In this document: positions 36,141-45,177 of the stretch, piece after piece
How the letters are laid out: each line of letters starts with the position of its first letter
Position numbering within the stretch: the stretch's first letter is position 1
DNA from: Nocardia colli
GTDB lineage: Bacteria > Actinomycetota > Actinomycetes > Mycobacteriales > Mycobacteriaceae
NCBI RefSeq assembly: GCF_008704205.1
Contig: NZ_VXLC01000004.1
Location: 372,001-436,000, forward strand
DNA: 64,000 bases
Reading direction: 5' to 3'
Made by a program: the position numbers and the translations under genes
Notes under the pieces: model-generated
Databases searched by the model: none
Told to the model about the DNA's origin: nothing
Seen by the model: only the letters and a program-made list of their open reading frames with translations

Positions 36141-36995
36141 TCAGACCAGGGGCAGGCCGAGGCGGCGGCGCAGGCGCAGGTCGAGCAGGTAGGCGTTCAT
36201 CGGGAACATGCGGGCCTGCCGGGGCAGCCAGGTCTGGGTGGTGCCGAGGGTGCGCATGATGCGCCGGAGGACGCGTTCGTCGCGCGCGGTCCAGGTGAAG
36301 CCCATCTGGTCGCGCAGGTGCTGCGGGAGCAGGCCCGCGACGAAGAAGCGATGCGGTCGGGCGAAGGCGAGTTGCACCGGGCAGGGCAGCATCTTCAGAT
36401 CGATCAGGTCGTTGAAGTAATCGCGGATCGGCGGATCGATCGTGGTGTCGGCCAGATGCGCGTCCCAGTACGCGGCGAAGGCCTGCCGATCGACGGGCCA
36501 CATGTCTTGGCGCACTTGCAAAGTGGTGCCGAGGCGGGCGCTGTAGCGGTAGAAGGCGTCGGCGGTCGGCTCATCCATGGGGCCGTGCATCCGCTCGTAC
36601 AGATCTTTCGCGCCCCAGTAAAGGCAAGCGGCAACCCACAATTGGAGACGCGGGTCGAAGGCGTTGTACCGCACCGGACTCGACGCGGTCGAATGCACCG
36701 GGCGATGCGAGCGATTGACCGCCGCGCGATAGTCGGCGCGTTCGTCCTCGGTGCCGAGCATGGCGACGGCCAGGTAGGTGATCGTGGTGCGCAGCCGTTT
36801 GACCGGGTGCAGCATGACCTTCCCGCTGTCGACGGTGCTCTCCACCACGCCGTAGCCGACCGGCCGGGTGCTGAGCTGCATGATGACGTTCGCCGCGCCG
36901 CCGAGCAGGCCCGCGATGCCGTCGATGAACTGGGTGATGTCGAGCTCGTCCGGCGGTTCGGTCTCGTCCGTCGTTGCGCGGAGTGGCCTGGTCAT
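36141..36995 (-). CDS. MpaB/DUF2236 family oxygenase-like protein, copy 2
   Basis: A 284-residue paralogue of the 33.7-kb gene, roughly two thirds identical by eye. The same motifs occur: NVIMQLSTRPVGYGVVESTV, HPVKRLRTTITYLAVAML, VNRSHRPV, and YSARLGTTLQVR. The ATG at 36995 follows AGGGG by 7 nt; the ATG at 37013 lies inside the operator. The upstream 27-bp site matches that of copy 1 at 19 of 27 positions. A second copy with a shared operator suggests a divergent substrate or partner under the same signal. Confidence 0.82.
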   Translation of the reverse strand: MTRPLRATTDETEPPDELDITQFIDGIAGLLGGAANVIMQLSTRPVGYGVVESTVDSGKVMLHPVKRLRTTITYLAVAMLGTEDERADYRAAVNRSHRPVHSTASSPVRYNAFDPRLQLWVAACLYWGAKDLYERMHGPMDEPTADAFYRYSARLGTTLQVRQDMWPVDRQAFAAYWDAHLADTTIDPPIRDYFNDLIDLKMLPCPVQLAFARPHRFFVAGLLPQHLRDQMGFTWTARDERVLRRIMRTLGTTQTWLPRQARMFPMNAYLLDLRLRRRLGLPLV

Positions 36996-37013
36996 CGTCG
37001 ACCCCTGTCTCAT

Positions 37014-37040
37014 TGAGAAGGCTATACGCTTACTGTCTCA
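37014..37040. promoter_or_regulatory. TetR-type operator upstream of mpaB copy 2
   Basis: TGAGAAGG (37014-37021) and TCTCA (37036-37040) form the same TGAGA-N17-TCTCA frame as the 34584-34610 site, with 19 of 27 identical bases. TATAGC on the minus strand between the arms (37022-37027) looks like the gene's -10, so binding would block it. TCTCATTGAGA (37008-37018) is a second overlapping palindrome. Confidence 0.6.
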
Positions 37041-37141
37041 CCGCCTCATCGGGTGTGTCAACGGTCACATCGGTGGTTCATTCACCTGTGATCGGCCGAG
37101 GTGTTGCGGGACGGACGAGGTGGGCGAAGTAGTTTGAGCGC

Positions 37142-38569
37142 ATGTCGTTCGGTCCGCCGTTGCTGCTCAGTTCCCTGAATCCGCTCGCCGTCGCCGGCGG
37201 CGCGGACATCCCGGATGCCGTCACCATCGACGGGGTGACGCTGTCCCGCAGCGATCTGCTCGGGGCCGCGACCTCCGTGGCCGAGCGGGTGGCCCGGGCC
37301 GATCGGGTCGCGGTGCTGGCCAAGCCGACCGTGACCACGGTGCTCGCGGTCGTCGGCTGCCTGATCGCCGGCGTGACCGTCGTTCCGGTGCCGCCGGACT
37401 CGGGAACCGCTGAGCTGGCGCACATTCTGGCCGATTCGGGGGCGCAGGCGTGGCTCGGTGAGGCCGCGGCGGGCAGCGAGTTGCCGGTGGTGCCGGTGCG
37501 GGTGCACGCGCGGTCGTGGCACACCTATCCCGAACCCGACCCGGCCGCAACGGCTTTCGTGCTCTACACGTCGGGTACGACCGGGCTGCCGAAAGGCGTG
37601 GTGCTCAGCCGCGGCGCGATCGCGGCCGGGTTGGACGCGCTCGCCGACGCCTGGGCCTGGACCGCGAACGATGTTCTGGTGCACGGGCTTCCGCTGTTCC
37701 ACGTGCACGGTCTGATCCTCGGCGTGCTCGGCCCGCTGCGGGTGGGCAGCCCGCTGATCCACACCGGCAAGCCGACCCCGCAGGCGTACGCCGCCGCGCG
37801 CGGCACGCTGTACTTCGGGGTGCCGACCGTGTGGTCGCGGGTCGTCGAAGATCCCGAAGCGGCAAAGCAATTGGCCGATGCCCGGCTACTGGTGTCCGGC
37901 AGTGCGCCGCTGCCCGTCCCGGTGTTCGAGCGGTTGCGCGAGCTCACCGGCCACGCGCCGATCGAGCGCTACGGCATGAGCGAAACCATGATCACCCTGT
38001 CCACCCGCGCCGACGGCGAGCGCCGCCCCGGCTGGGTCGGCACCCCGGTGCGCGGCGTGCGGACCCGATTGCGCGACGAAGCTGGAGCAGATGTCGCGCA
38101 CGACGGCGAAAGCATCGGCGGCCTCCAGGTTTCCGGCCCGATGCTGTTCGACGGCTACCTCAACCGCCCGGATGCGAACGCCGAGACCTGGACCGAGGAC
38201 GGCTGGTTCAAGACCGGCGACGTCGCCGCTATCGACCAGGACGGCTTCCACCGCATCGTCGGCCGCGAGTCGGTGGACCTGATCAAGTCCGGCGGCTACC
38301 GCATCGGCGCGGGCGAGGTCGAGACCGTACTTCTCGGCCACCTCACCGTCGCCGAGGCCGCCGTCGTCGGCCTGCCCGACCCCGACCTCGGCCAGCGCAT
38401 CGTCGCCTTCGTCGTACTACGCGGCGACGCACCGTCTTCCATCGAACAAGACCTGATCACCCATGTGGCCGAACAACTCTCGACCCACAAACGCCCCCGC
38501 GAGATCCGCGTGGTCGACTCCCTGCCCCGCAACGCCATGGGCAAGGTGCAGAAGAAGCGCCTGACCTGA
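37142..38569 (+). CDS. fadD36: Acyl-CoA synthetase (FadD36 type)
   Basis: A 475-residue ANL-superfamily adenylating enzyme. P-loop-like motif YTSGTTGLPKGVVLSRG, then YGMSETM, GWFKTGDVAAIDQDGFHRIVGR and a C-terminal PRNAMGKVQKK with the catalytic Lys. It activates a carboxylic acid to its CoA thioester; short length and context match M. tuberculosis FadD36 (Rv1193). TAGTTT lies 6 nt before the ATG (leaderless pattern). It converges with dapD, 4 bp apart. Confidence 0.85.
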   Translation: MSFGPPLLLSSLNPLAVAGGADIPDAVTIDGVTLSRSDLLGAATSVAERVARADRVAVLAKPTVTTVLAVVGCLIAGVTVVPVPPDSGTAELAHILADSGAQAWLGEAAAGSELPVVPVRVHARSWHTYPEPDPAATAFVLYTSGTTGLPKGVVLSRGAIAAGLDALADAWAWTANDVLVHGLPLFHVHGLILGVLGPLRVGSPLIHTGKPTPQAYAAARGTLYFGVPTVWSRVVEDPEAAKQLADARLLVSGSAPLPVPVFERLRELTGHAPIERYGMSETMITLSTRADGERRPGWVGTPVRGVRTRLRDEAGADVAHDGESIGGLQVSGPMLFDGYLNRPDANAETWTEDGWFKTGDVAAIDQDGFHRIVGRESVDLIKSGGYRIGAGEVETVLLGHLTVAEAAVVGLPDPDLGQRIVAFVVLRGDAPSSIEQDLITHVAEQLSTHKRPREIRVVDSLPRNAMGKVQKKRLT

Positions 38570-38573
38570 CGGG

Positions 38574-39521
38574 TCAGTCGTTGGCGTGCAGGGCGGCGTT
38601 GAGTTCGATGCCGGTTCCCTTGCGGGGCACCACCTCTACCGCGCCGCTGACCGAGTTGCGGCGGAACAGCAGGTTGTTCTGGCCGCTGAACTCGGCGGCC
38701 TTGACGACGGTGCCGTCGGGGGTGGTGACCTTGGTGCCTGCGGTCAGGTAGAGGCCGGCCTCCACGACGCAGTCGTCGCCGAGCGGGATGCCGACGCCCG
38801 CGTTGGCGCCGAGCAGCGAGCGCTCGCCGATGGAGATGACCGTGGTGCCGCCGCCGGACAGGGTGCCCATGATGGACGCGCCGCCGCCCACATCGGAGCC
38901 GTCGCCGACCACGACGCCGGCCGAGATGCGGCCCTCGACCATGGAGTTGCCGAGGGTGCCCGCGTTGAAGTTCACGAAGCCCTCGTGCATGACGGTGGTG
39001 CCGGAGGCGAGGTGCGCGCCGAGGCGAACCCGGTCGGCGTCGCCGATGCGCACGCCGGACGGGATGACGTAGTCGACCATCCGCGGGAACTTGTCGACGC
39101 TGTACACGGTCACCGGGCCGCGGGCGCGCAGCTTGGCCCGGGTGGTCTCGAAGCCCTCCACCGCCGCCGGGCCGTGGTTGGTCCACACCACATTGCTGAG
39201 CAGCCCGAACTGGCCGTCCAGGCTCACCCCGTGCGGCCGGACCAGCCGATGCGAGAGCAGATGCAGCCGCAGGTAGACGTCGTGCGCGTCGACCGGGGCG
39301 GCGGACAGGTCGGCGATCGTGGTGCGTACCGCGACCACGTCGACCCCGCGCGCCTCGTCGAAGCCGAGCAGCGCCGCGAACTCCGCGGGCGCGTCATCCA
39401 GGCGCTTGGTTCCGGTCTCGGCGAACTCGCCGAGCTCCGGGCTCGGGTACCAGGTGTCCAGGACGGTCCCGTCCGCGGTCACATTGGCGATACCGACTGC
39501 TGCTGCTCCCTGAATGCTCAC
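38574..39521 (-). CDS. dapD: 2,3,4,5-tetrahydropyridine-2,6-dicarboxylate N-succinyltransferase DapD
   Basis: A 315-residue enzyme of the actinobacterial DapD type. N-terminal domain ([23 protein letters not shown]), then a left-handed beta helix with hexapeptide repeats ([37 protein letters not shown]). It succinylates tetrahydrodipicolinate in lysine/diaminopimelate synthesis. The GTG at 39521 matches the start of M. tuberculosis DapD; TAATCT lies 8 nt upstream. It is divergent from dapE across the direct-repeat region. Confidence 0.94.
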   Translation of the reverse strand: MSIQGAAAVGIANVTADGTVLDTWYPSPELGEFAETGTKRLDDAPAEFAALLGFDEARGVDVVAVRTTIADLSAAPVDAHDVYLRLHLLSHRLVRPHGVSLDGQFGLLSNVVWTNHGPAAVEGFETTRAKLRARGPVTVYSVDKFPRMVDYVIPSGVRIGDADRVRLGAHLASGTTVMHEGFVNFNAGTLGNSMVEGRISAGVVVGDGSDVGGGASIMGTLSGGGTTVISIGERSLLGANAGVGIPLGDDCVVEAGLYLTAGTKVTTPDGTVVKAAEFSGQNNLLFRRNSVSGAVEVVPRKGTGIELNAALHAND

Positions 39522-39600
39522 GTCAACAGAGATTACCGACCCGTCGTAACAAGTGGTGAGCCTGCTCCGCCGATGTGCCACACCACACGGTTCGACGACA

Positions 39601-39795
39601 GCCGCGCACCGATCGGCACCACGCGCACGGAATCGCCGACTGTCTTGTGTGCGGCGGACTGAAACATGCGCGGCTGCACCCGACGCGGCTCCTTGCTGTG
39701 AGCTCGCTGTTTTGCCGCGGTGACAGCTGTGCGGGGCGGCCGCGCACCGATCGGCACCACGCGCACGGAATCGCCGACTGTCTTGTGCGCGGCGG
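39601..39795. repeat. 57-bp direct repeat between dapD and dapE
   Basis: Bases 39601-39657 and 39739-39795 are identical at 56 of 57 positions, 138 bp apart; weaker similarity continues for about 17 bp past the right end of each. Each copy begins GCCGCGCACCGATCGG and ends in TGTCTTGTG followed by GCGGCGG. They fill most of the 333-bp divergent dapD-dapE gap. On either strand the repeat can be read as protein, but no good start or ribosome-binding site is seen. Confidence 0.7.
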
Positions 39796-39854
39796 GCCCC
39801 AATGTGCGCGGCGGTGCTGCCGCGGGTGGTGCTGCGCGGTCGTAGGGTGGGTGC

Positions 39855-40958
39855 GTGACCCTCGACCTGCGTGCTGACCCGATTACCTTGACCGCCGCTC
39901 TCGTCGATATTCCGAGCGTTTCGCGGGACGAGCTGGCTATCACCGACCTCGTCGAGCAGGCGCTGCGCGAGCAGACGAGCGGGTTCGAGGTGCTGCGGCA
40001 CGGGAATGTGGTGCTGGCGCGGACGAATCGGGGGCTGCCGAGCCGGGTGGTGCTGGCCGGGCACCTGGACACCGTGCCGATCGCCGATAACGTGCCGGGG
40101 CACTTCACCGAGAACGCGGCGGGGGAGCGGGTGTTCTACGGCTGCGGGTCGGTCGACATGAAGTCGGGCGACGCGGTGTTCCTGCACCTGGCCGCGACGG
40201 TCGCCGACCCCGTGCACGACCTGACGCTGATCTTCTACGACTGCGAGGAGATCGCGGCCGAGTTCAACGGGCTCGGCACCATCGAGCGCGAGCTGCCGGA
40301 GTGGCTCGACGGCGATCTGGCGGTGCTCGGCGAACCGTCCGGCGGCTGGATCGAGGCGGGATGCCAAGGGACGCTGCGGGTTCGGCTGTCCACCGCCGGC
40401 GTGCGCTCGCATTCGGCCCGAGCTTGGCTGGGCGACAACGCGATTCACCGCTTGGCTCCGATCGTGCAGCGGCTGGCCGACTATCGGGCCCGCGAGGTCG
40501 ACATCGACGGCTGCGTCTACCGCGAGGGACTGTCCGCGGTGCGTATCTCCGGCGGAGTGGCGGGCAATGTGGTGCCCGACGCCGCCGAGGTCGACGTGAA
40601 CTTCCGCTTCGCTCCGGACCGCACGGTCGAGCAGGCCGTCGAGCACGTCCGCGAGGTCTTCGCGGATCTGGAGCTGACCTTCGAGGTGACCGATTCGGCG
40701 CCCGGCGCGCTGCCCGGCCTGACCGCCCCGGCCGCCAAGGACCTGATCGCCTCGGTGAACAGCCACGGCGGCGGCGGAGTGCGAGCCAAGTTCGGCTGGA
40801 CCGACGTCGCCCGCTTCGCCGCCCGCGGTATCCCCGCGGTGAACTTCGGCCCGGGCGACCCGAACCTCGCGCACAAGCGCGACGAGCACGTCCCCGTCGA
40901 CCAGATCACCGCCGTCACCGCGATGCTGCGCAACTACCTGACCGGCTCGGCGAGCTGA
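39855..40958 (+). CDS. dapE: Succinyl-diaminopimelate desuccinylase DapE
   Basis: A 367-residue M20 dizinc peptidase family member. AGHLDTVPI and [17 protein letters not shown] hold metal residues, YDCEEI holds the catalytic Glu pair, and [19 protein letters not shown] leads into the lid domain ([17 protein letters not shown]). It frees LL-diaminopimelate from its succinyl form. TAGGGT lies 6 nt before the GTG. With dapD (divergent) and dapC it covers three successive steps in this window. Confidence 0.93.
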   Translation: MTLDLRADPITLTAALVDIPSVSRDELAITDLVEQALREQTSGFEVLRHGNVVLARTNRGLPSRVVLAGHLDTVPIADNVPGHFTENAAGERVFYGCGSVDMKSGDAVFLHLAATVADPVHDLTLIFYDCEEIAAEFNGLGTIERELPEWLDGDLAVLGEPSGGWIEAGCQGTLRVRLSTAGVRSHSARAWLGDNAIHRLAPIVQRLADYRAREVDIDGCVYREGLSAVRISGGVAGNVVPDAAEVDVNFRFAPDRTVEQAVEHVREVFADLELTFEVTDSAPGALPGLTAPAAKDLIASVNSHGGGGVRAKFGWTDVARFAARGIPAVNFGPGDPNLAHKRDEHVPVDQITAVTAMLRNYLTGSAS

Positions 40959-41084
40959 CCGCCCGCGAGGTTTGCCGCCGCGTAGATTGCGGGCCTGTCT
41001 CGCCCTCGGGTCGGGCTATTGAACGTGGGACGACTTCTCGCCTCCAGGCAGTTGCTTCGCGCCGTCCCCGGTAGCGTGGTCGAC

Positions 41085-41894
41085 ATGTCCACCGACGCCG
41101 CTGACCGCGAGGTTGCCAATACGCAGAAGTCGACAGCCAAGTTCCGCGGGCCGATCATGCTCCGCCGCGACCGCAAGGACGGGACCGGCACGGCCGACCG
41201 GAATCTACTGGACCGGCGCGGCGACACCGATTGGGTGCATACCGACCCGTGGCGGGTGCTGCGCATCCAAGCCGAGTTCGTCGAGGGCTTCGGCGCGCTC
41301 GCCGAGGTGCCGCGCGCGGTCACCGTCTTCGGTTCGGCGCGCACCGGCCCGGATCATCCGGAGTACGAGGCGGGCCGGGCGATCGGCGCGGCGCTGGCCA
41401 AGGCCGGTTTCGCGGTGATCACCGGCGGCGGTCCCGGCGCGATGGAGGCGGCCAACCGCGGCGCGTGCGAGGCCGGCGGCTATTCGATCGGCCTCGGCAT
41501 CGAGCTGCCGTTCGAGCAGAGCCTCAACGAGTGGGTCGATCTCGGCATCAACTTCCGCTACTTCTTCGTCCGCAAGACGATGTTCGTGAAGTACTCCGAG
41601 GCGTTCATCTGCCTGCCCGGCGGCTTCGGCACCCTGGACGAGCTGTTCGAGGCGCTCACCCTGGTGCAGACCCGCAAGATCACCCGCTTCCCGATCATCC
41701 TGTTCGGCAGCAGATATTGGTCCGGCCTGGTCGATTGGCTGCGCGATTCGCTCGGCGGCTCGGGCAAGATCTCGCCCGGTGACCTGGGGCTGATCCACGT
41801 GACCGACAGCGTGGAGGAGATCGTGCAGATCATCCTGTCCTACGCCGAGGCGGGCGCCGCCGAGGACGCACTCGGCACGGAGGACCAGTGGTGA
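41085..41894 (+). CDS. LOG-family protein (TIGR00730), long form
   Basis: A 269-residue Rossmann-like protein with GSARTGPDHPEYEAGR, GGGPGAMEAANRGACEAGG and the phosphoribohydrolase motif CLPGGFGTLDELFE. LOG proteins release free cytokinin bases from nucleotide forms or act on similar nucleotides. TAGCGT lies 7 nt before the ATG at 41085. It overlaps the second LOG gene by 7 bp; the two make a pair as in M. tuberculosis near Rv1205. Confidence 0.85.
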   Translation: MSTDAADREVANTQKSTAKFRGPIMLRRDRKDGTGTADRNLLDRRGDTDWVHTDPWRVLRIQAEFVEGFGALAEVPRAVTVFGSARTGPDHPEYEAGRAIGAALAKAGFAVITGGGPGAMEAANRGACEAGGYSIGLGIELPFEQSLNEWVDLGINFRYFFVRKTMFVKYSEAFICLPGGFGTLDELFEALTLVQTRKITRFPIILFGSRYWSGLVDWLRDSLGGSGKISPGDLGLIHVTDSVEEIVQIILSYAEAGAAEDALGTEDQW

Positions 41895-42454
41895 CCGAAC
41901 AGCAGCCCTACGCCGTCTGCGTCTATTGCTCGGCCAGCACCGCCGATCCCACCTACCTCACGCTGGCCGCCGAGGTCGGCGCCGAGATCGCCCGGCGCGG
42001 TTGGCAATTGGTGTCCGGCGGCGGCAACGTCTCGATGATGGGCGAGGTGGCGACCGCGGCGCGAGCCGGCGGCGCGAACACCATCGGGGTGATCCCGAAG
42101 CATCTGGTGCACCGCGAGGTCGCCGATGTGGACGCCGACGAACTGGTCGTCACCGACACCATGCGCCAGCGCAAACAGATCATGGAGGACCGCGCCGACG
42201 CCTTCCTCACCCTGCCCGGCGGCATCGGCACGCTCGAGGAGTTCTTCGAAACCTGGACCGGAGGGTATCTGGGACAGCACAATAAACCGGTGGTGTTGTT
42301 GGACCCGAATGGCTTCTACCGAGGCCTTTTCCAGTGGCTCGACGAGCTCTACGACCGTAAGTTCGTGCCCCAGCCCGCCATGGACCGCATCACCGTGGTC
42401 ACCGATCTTTCGTCCGCCTTCACGGCGCTGGAGGCGCGAGCAACACCTTCCTGA
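41888..42454 (+). CDS. LOG-family cytokinin riboside 5'-monophosphate phosphoribohydrolase
   Basis: A 188-residue classical LOG protein (Rv1205 type): VYCSASTADPTYL, VSGGGNVSMMGEVA and LPGGIGTLEEFFE, with the active-site Arg/Glu of the family. Rv1205 makes cytokinins by removing ribose phosphate from iPMP, and its product affects nitric-oxide sensitivity through aldehydes. It starts at the GTG 41888 or 41891, overlapping the long-form gene; the FadD6-type ligase follows 16 bp later. Confidence 0.9.
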   Translation: MVTEQQPYAVCVYCSASTADPTYLTLAAEVGAEIARRGWQLVSGGGNVSMMGEVATAARAGGANTIGVIPKHLVHREVADVDADELVVTDTMRQRKQIMEDRADAFLTLPGGIGTLEEFFETWTGGYLGQHNKPVVLLDPNGFYRGLFQWLDELYDRKFVPQPAMDRITVVTDLSSAFTALEARATPS

Positions 42455-42470
42455 TGAGGAGCATTACCAA

Positions 42471-44240
42471 GTGAGTTCAGACGGCCGCTCGACGGTGAGC
42501 TTGTTCAGCCTGGCCCAAAACCTGCCCGCGATGGCGCTCGAAGTACCGGCAATGCTGCGCAACGCGGCGGGCATGCTGGTCGGGCCGGACGACAAATCCT
42601 CGGTGGGGCTGTACTTCCAGCGCGCCGCGCACCGGCATCCGGACCGGACGTTCCTGCGCTTCGAGGGCACCGCCTACACCTACGGCGAGGCCAACGCCGA
42701 GGTGAACCGCTACGCCTCGGTGCTCGCCGCGCGGGGTGTGCGGCGCGGCGACGTGGTCGGCCTGCTGATGACCAACCGGCCCGAAACCTTGTTCACCGCA
42801 CTGGCTTCGGTGAAACTGGGCGCCACCGTCGGCCTGCTCAATCATCATCAGCGCGACCAGGTGCTCGCGCACAGCTTCGGCCTGCTGAACAGTGTGCTCA
42901 ACGTGATCGGCGAGGAATGCAAGGAGGCGCTGGACTCGCTGGCCGAGCCGCTGCCGAACGTGTTGCCCGCCAACGACTTGCAGGCCGCCGCGCAGCACGC
43001 GGACGCCACCGATCCGCCGGTATGCGCGGAGGTCACCGCCAAGGAACGCGCCTTCCTCATCTTCACCTCCGGCACGACCGGCCTGCCCAAGGCCAGCGTG
43101 ATGACCCACCTGCGCTGGACCAAGAGCCTGGCCGGCATCGCCGGACTCGGAATTCGCCTGCGCGGCAACGACACCCTGTACTGCTGCCTGCCGCTCTATC
43201 ACAACAACGCGATGACGGTCGCGCTGTCGGCGGTGATCGGCGCCGGCGGCACGCTCGCCCTGGGCAGGCAGTTCTCCGTGTCCCGCTTCTGGGACGAGGT
43301 GATCCGCGAGCAGGCAACGGGTTTCATCTACATCGGCGAACTGTGCCGGTACCTGCTGAACCAGCCCGCGAAGCCGACCGACCGGCAGCACAAGGTGCGG
43401 CTCGCGGTCGGCAACGGGCTGCGCCCGGAACTGTGGGACGAGTTCAAGACGCGGTTCGGCATCAATCGAATCGTCGAGTTCTACAGCGCGAGCGAAGCCA
43501 ACATCGCCTTCATCAACGCGTTCAGCGTCGACCGCACGGCCGGCTTCGGGCCGCTGCCGTACGCGGTGGTCGAGTACGACGACGAGACCGGAAAAGCCAA
43601 GCGGGGCAAGGACGGCCGGCTGCGCAAGGTAGGCGCGGGCGGGGTCGGGCTGTTGCTGTCCAAGGTCACCGACCGCTCACCGTTCGACGGTTACACGGAC
43701 AAGGACGCCTCCGAAGCGAAGCTGGTCCGCGACGGGTTCGCGCAGGGTGACGTCTGGTTCGACACCGGCGACCTCGTGCGCAACCAGGGCTGGCATCACA
43801 TCGCGTTCGTGGACCGGCTCGGCGACACCTTCCGCTGGAAGGGCGAGAACGTGGCGACCACCGAGGTCGAGGGCGCGCTGACTCGCTCGCACGCGCTCTC
43901 CCAGGCGGTCGTCTACGGCGTAGACGTACCGGGCGCCGACGGCAAAGCGGGCATGGCCGCGGTGACGCTGACCCCGGACGTCGAGTTCGACGGCAAGGCG
44001 ATCGCCGGCGAGGTCTACCAACAGCTGCCCGGCTACGCCGTTCCGCTGTTCATCCGGGTGGTCGACGAGCTGGAGCAGACCTCCACCTTCAAGAGCCGCA
44101 AGGTCGAGCTGCGCAAGCAGGGATACGCCGCCGACGGCGACGGCAGTCTGTACGTTCTCGCGGGCCGCTCCGACGGTTACGTCCCCTTCTACGACGACTA
44201 CGCCGCCGACGTGGCCGCGGGGCGCGCTCCGAAGAACTAG
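42471..44240 (+). CDS. fadD6: Long-chain acyl-CoA synthetase (FadD6 type)
   Basis: A 589-residue very-long-chain acyl-CoA synthetase/FATP-like enzyme. AMP-binding motif FTSGTTGLPKASVMTHLRW, then YSASEANIAFIN, GDTFRWKGENVATTEVEG (FATP/VLACS motif) and a C-terminal FKSRKVELRKQG. It activates fatty acids for lipid synthesis or uptake. Order LOG - fadD6 - folP2 - gpgS matches Rv1205-Rv1208. The GTG follows GAGGAG at 9 nt. Confidence 0.9.
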   Translation: MSSDGRSTVSLFSLAQNLPAMALEVPAMLRNAAGMLVGPDDKSSVGLYFQRAAHRHPDRTFLRFEGTAYTYGEANAEVNRYASVLAARGVRRGDVVGLLMTNRPETLFTALASVKLGATVGLLNHHQRDQVLAHSFGLLNSVLNVIGEECKEALDSLAEPLPNVLPANDLQAAAQHADATDPPVCAEVTAKERAFLIFTSGTTGLPKASVMTHLRWTKSLAGIAGLGIRLRGNDTLYCCLPLYHNNAMTVALSAVIGAGGTLALGRQFSVSRFWDEVIREQATGFIYIGELCRYLLNQPAKPTDRQHKVRLAVGNGLRPELWDEFKTRFGINRIVEFYSASEANIAFINAFSVDRTAGFGPLPYAVVEYDDETGKAKRGKDGRLRKVGAGGVGLLLSKVTDRSPFDGYTDKDASEAKLVRDGFAQGDVWFDTGDLVRNQGWHHIAFVDRLGDTFRWKGENVATTEVEGALTRSHALSQAVVYGVDVPGADGKAGMAAVTLTPDVEFDGKAIAGEVYQQLPGYAVPLFIRVVDELEQTSTFKSRKVELRKQGYAADGDGSLYVLAGRSDGYVPFYDDYAADVAAGRAPKN

Positions 44241-44292
44241 CGGCACCGCCGGGTGGAGAGACCGGTAGCACACCGGTCGGTACAGTCAGAGG

Positions 44293-45177
44293 ATGTTCAG
44301 TACCACCGTTACGCCGCTTCCTACCTTGTGCGGCAAGCCGGTGGCGACCGATCGGGCGCTAGTGATGGCGATCGTGAATCGCACCCCCGATTCGTTCTAT
44401 GACAAAGGGGCCACGTTCACCGACGAGGCGGCCATGGCGGCCGTCTCCCGGGCGGTGGACGAAGGCGCGGATCTGGTCGATATCGGCGGGGTAAAAGCCG
44501 GACCGGGATCGCTGGTCGACGCGGCCGAGGAAGCGCGCCGGGTGATCCCGTTCGTCGCCGCTATTCGGGCGAAGTACCCGGAGTTATTGATCAGCATCGA
44601 TACCTGGCGGGCCGATGTGGCCCTGGCCGCGGTCCGAGCGGGCGCGGATCTGATCAACGACACCTGGTCCGGCGCCGACCCCGACCTGGTGTCCGTGGCC
44701 GCGGAACAGGGCGTCGGCATCGTGTGCAGCCACACCGGCGGGGCCATCCCGCGCACCCGCCCGCATCGCGTCCGCTACGCCGACATCGTGGCCGAAGTGA
44801 CCGATACCTTGGTGCGCGCGGCGGAAAAAGCGGCCGCGGCGGGAGTTCGCGCGGATTCGATTCTGATCGATCCGACCCATGATTTCGGCAAGAACACTTA
44901 TCACGGGCTCGACTTGTTGCGCGGAGTGGACGTTCTTGTAAATACCGGGTGGCCAGTCTTGATGGCACTGAGCAACAAGGATTTCATCGGGGAGACTCTA
45001 GGTGTCGATCTTTCCGAACGGTTGGAGGGCACATTGGCAGCAACAGCTTGGTCGGCAGCCGCCGGCGCCCGAGTCTTCCGAGTCCACGAAGTCGCCGCGA
45101 CCCGGCGGGTGGTGGACATGATCGCCGCGATCCAAGGCATCCGGCCCCCAGCACGCACCCTGCGAGGTTTGGTATGA
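44293..45177 (+). CDS. folP2: Dihydropteroate synthase homologue FolP2
   Basis: A 294-residue TIM-barrel pterin-binding protein. AIVNRTPDSFYDKG and DLINDTWSGADPD match DHPS. However, the loop that is usually GGESTRPG reads GGVKAGPG, as in mycobacterial FolP2, which lacks classical DHPS activity. The C-terminal RVHEVAATRRV is intact. TACAGT lies 6 nt before the ATG. It overlaps gpgS by 4 bp, hinting at a linked role; the real substrate is unknown. Confidence 0.88.
   Translation: MFSTTVTPLPTLCGKPVATDRALVMAIVNRTPDSFYDKGATFTDEAAMAAVSRAVDEGADLVDIGGVKAGPGSLVDAAEEARRVIPFVAAIRAKYPELLISIDTWRADVALAAVRAGADLINDTWSGADPDLVSVAAEQGVGIVCSHTGGAIPRTRPHRVRYADIVAEVTDTLVRAAEKAAAAGVRADSILIDPTHDFGKNTYHGLDLLRGVDVLVNTGWPVLMALSNKDFIGETLGVDLSERLEGTLAATAWSAAAGARVFRVHEVAATRRVVDMIAAIQGIRPPARTLRGLV

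Noticed and set aside
39575..39877. Plus- and minus-strand short frames over the dapD-dapE repeat
   Set aside because: The repeated peptides come from the DNA repeat; no start, ribosome-binding site or coding bias supports a gene.
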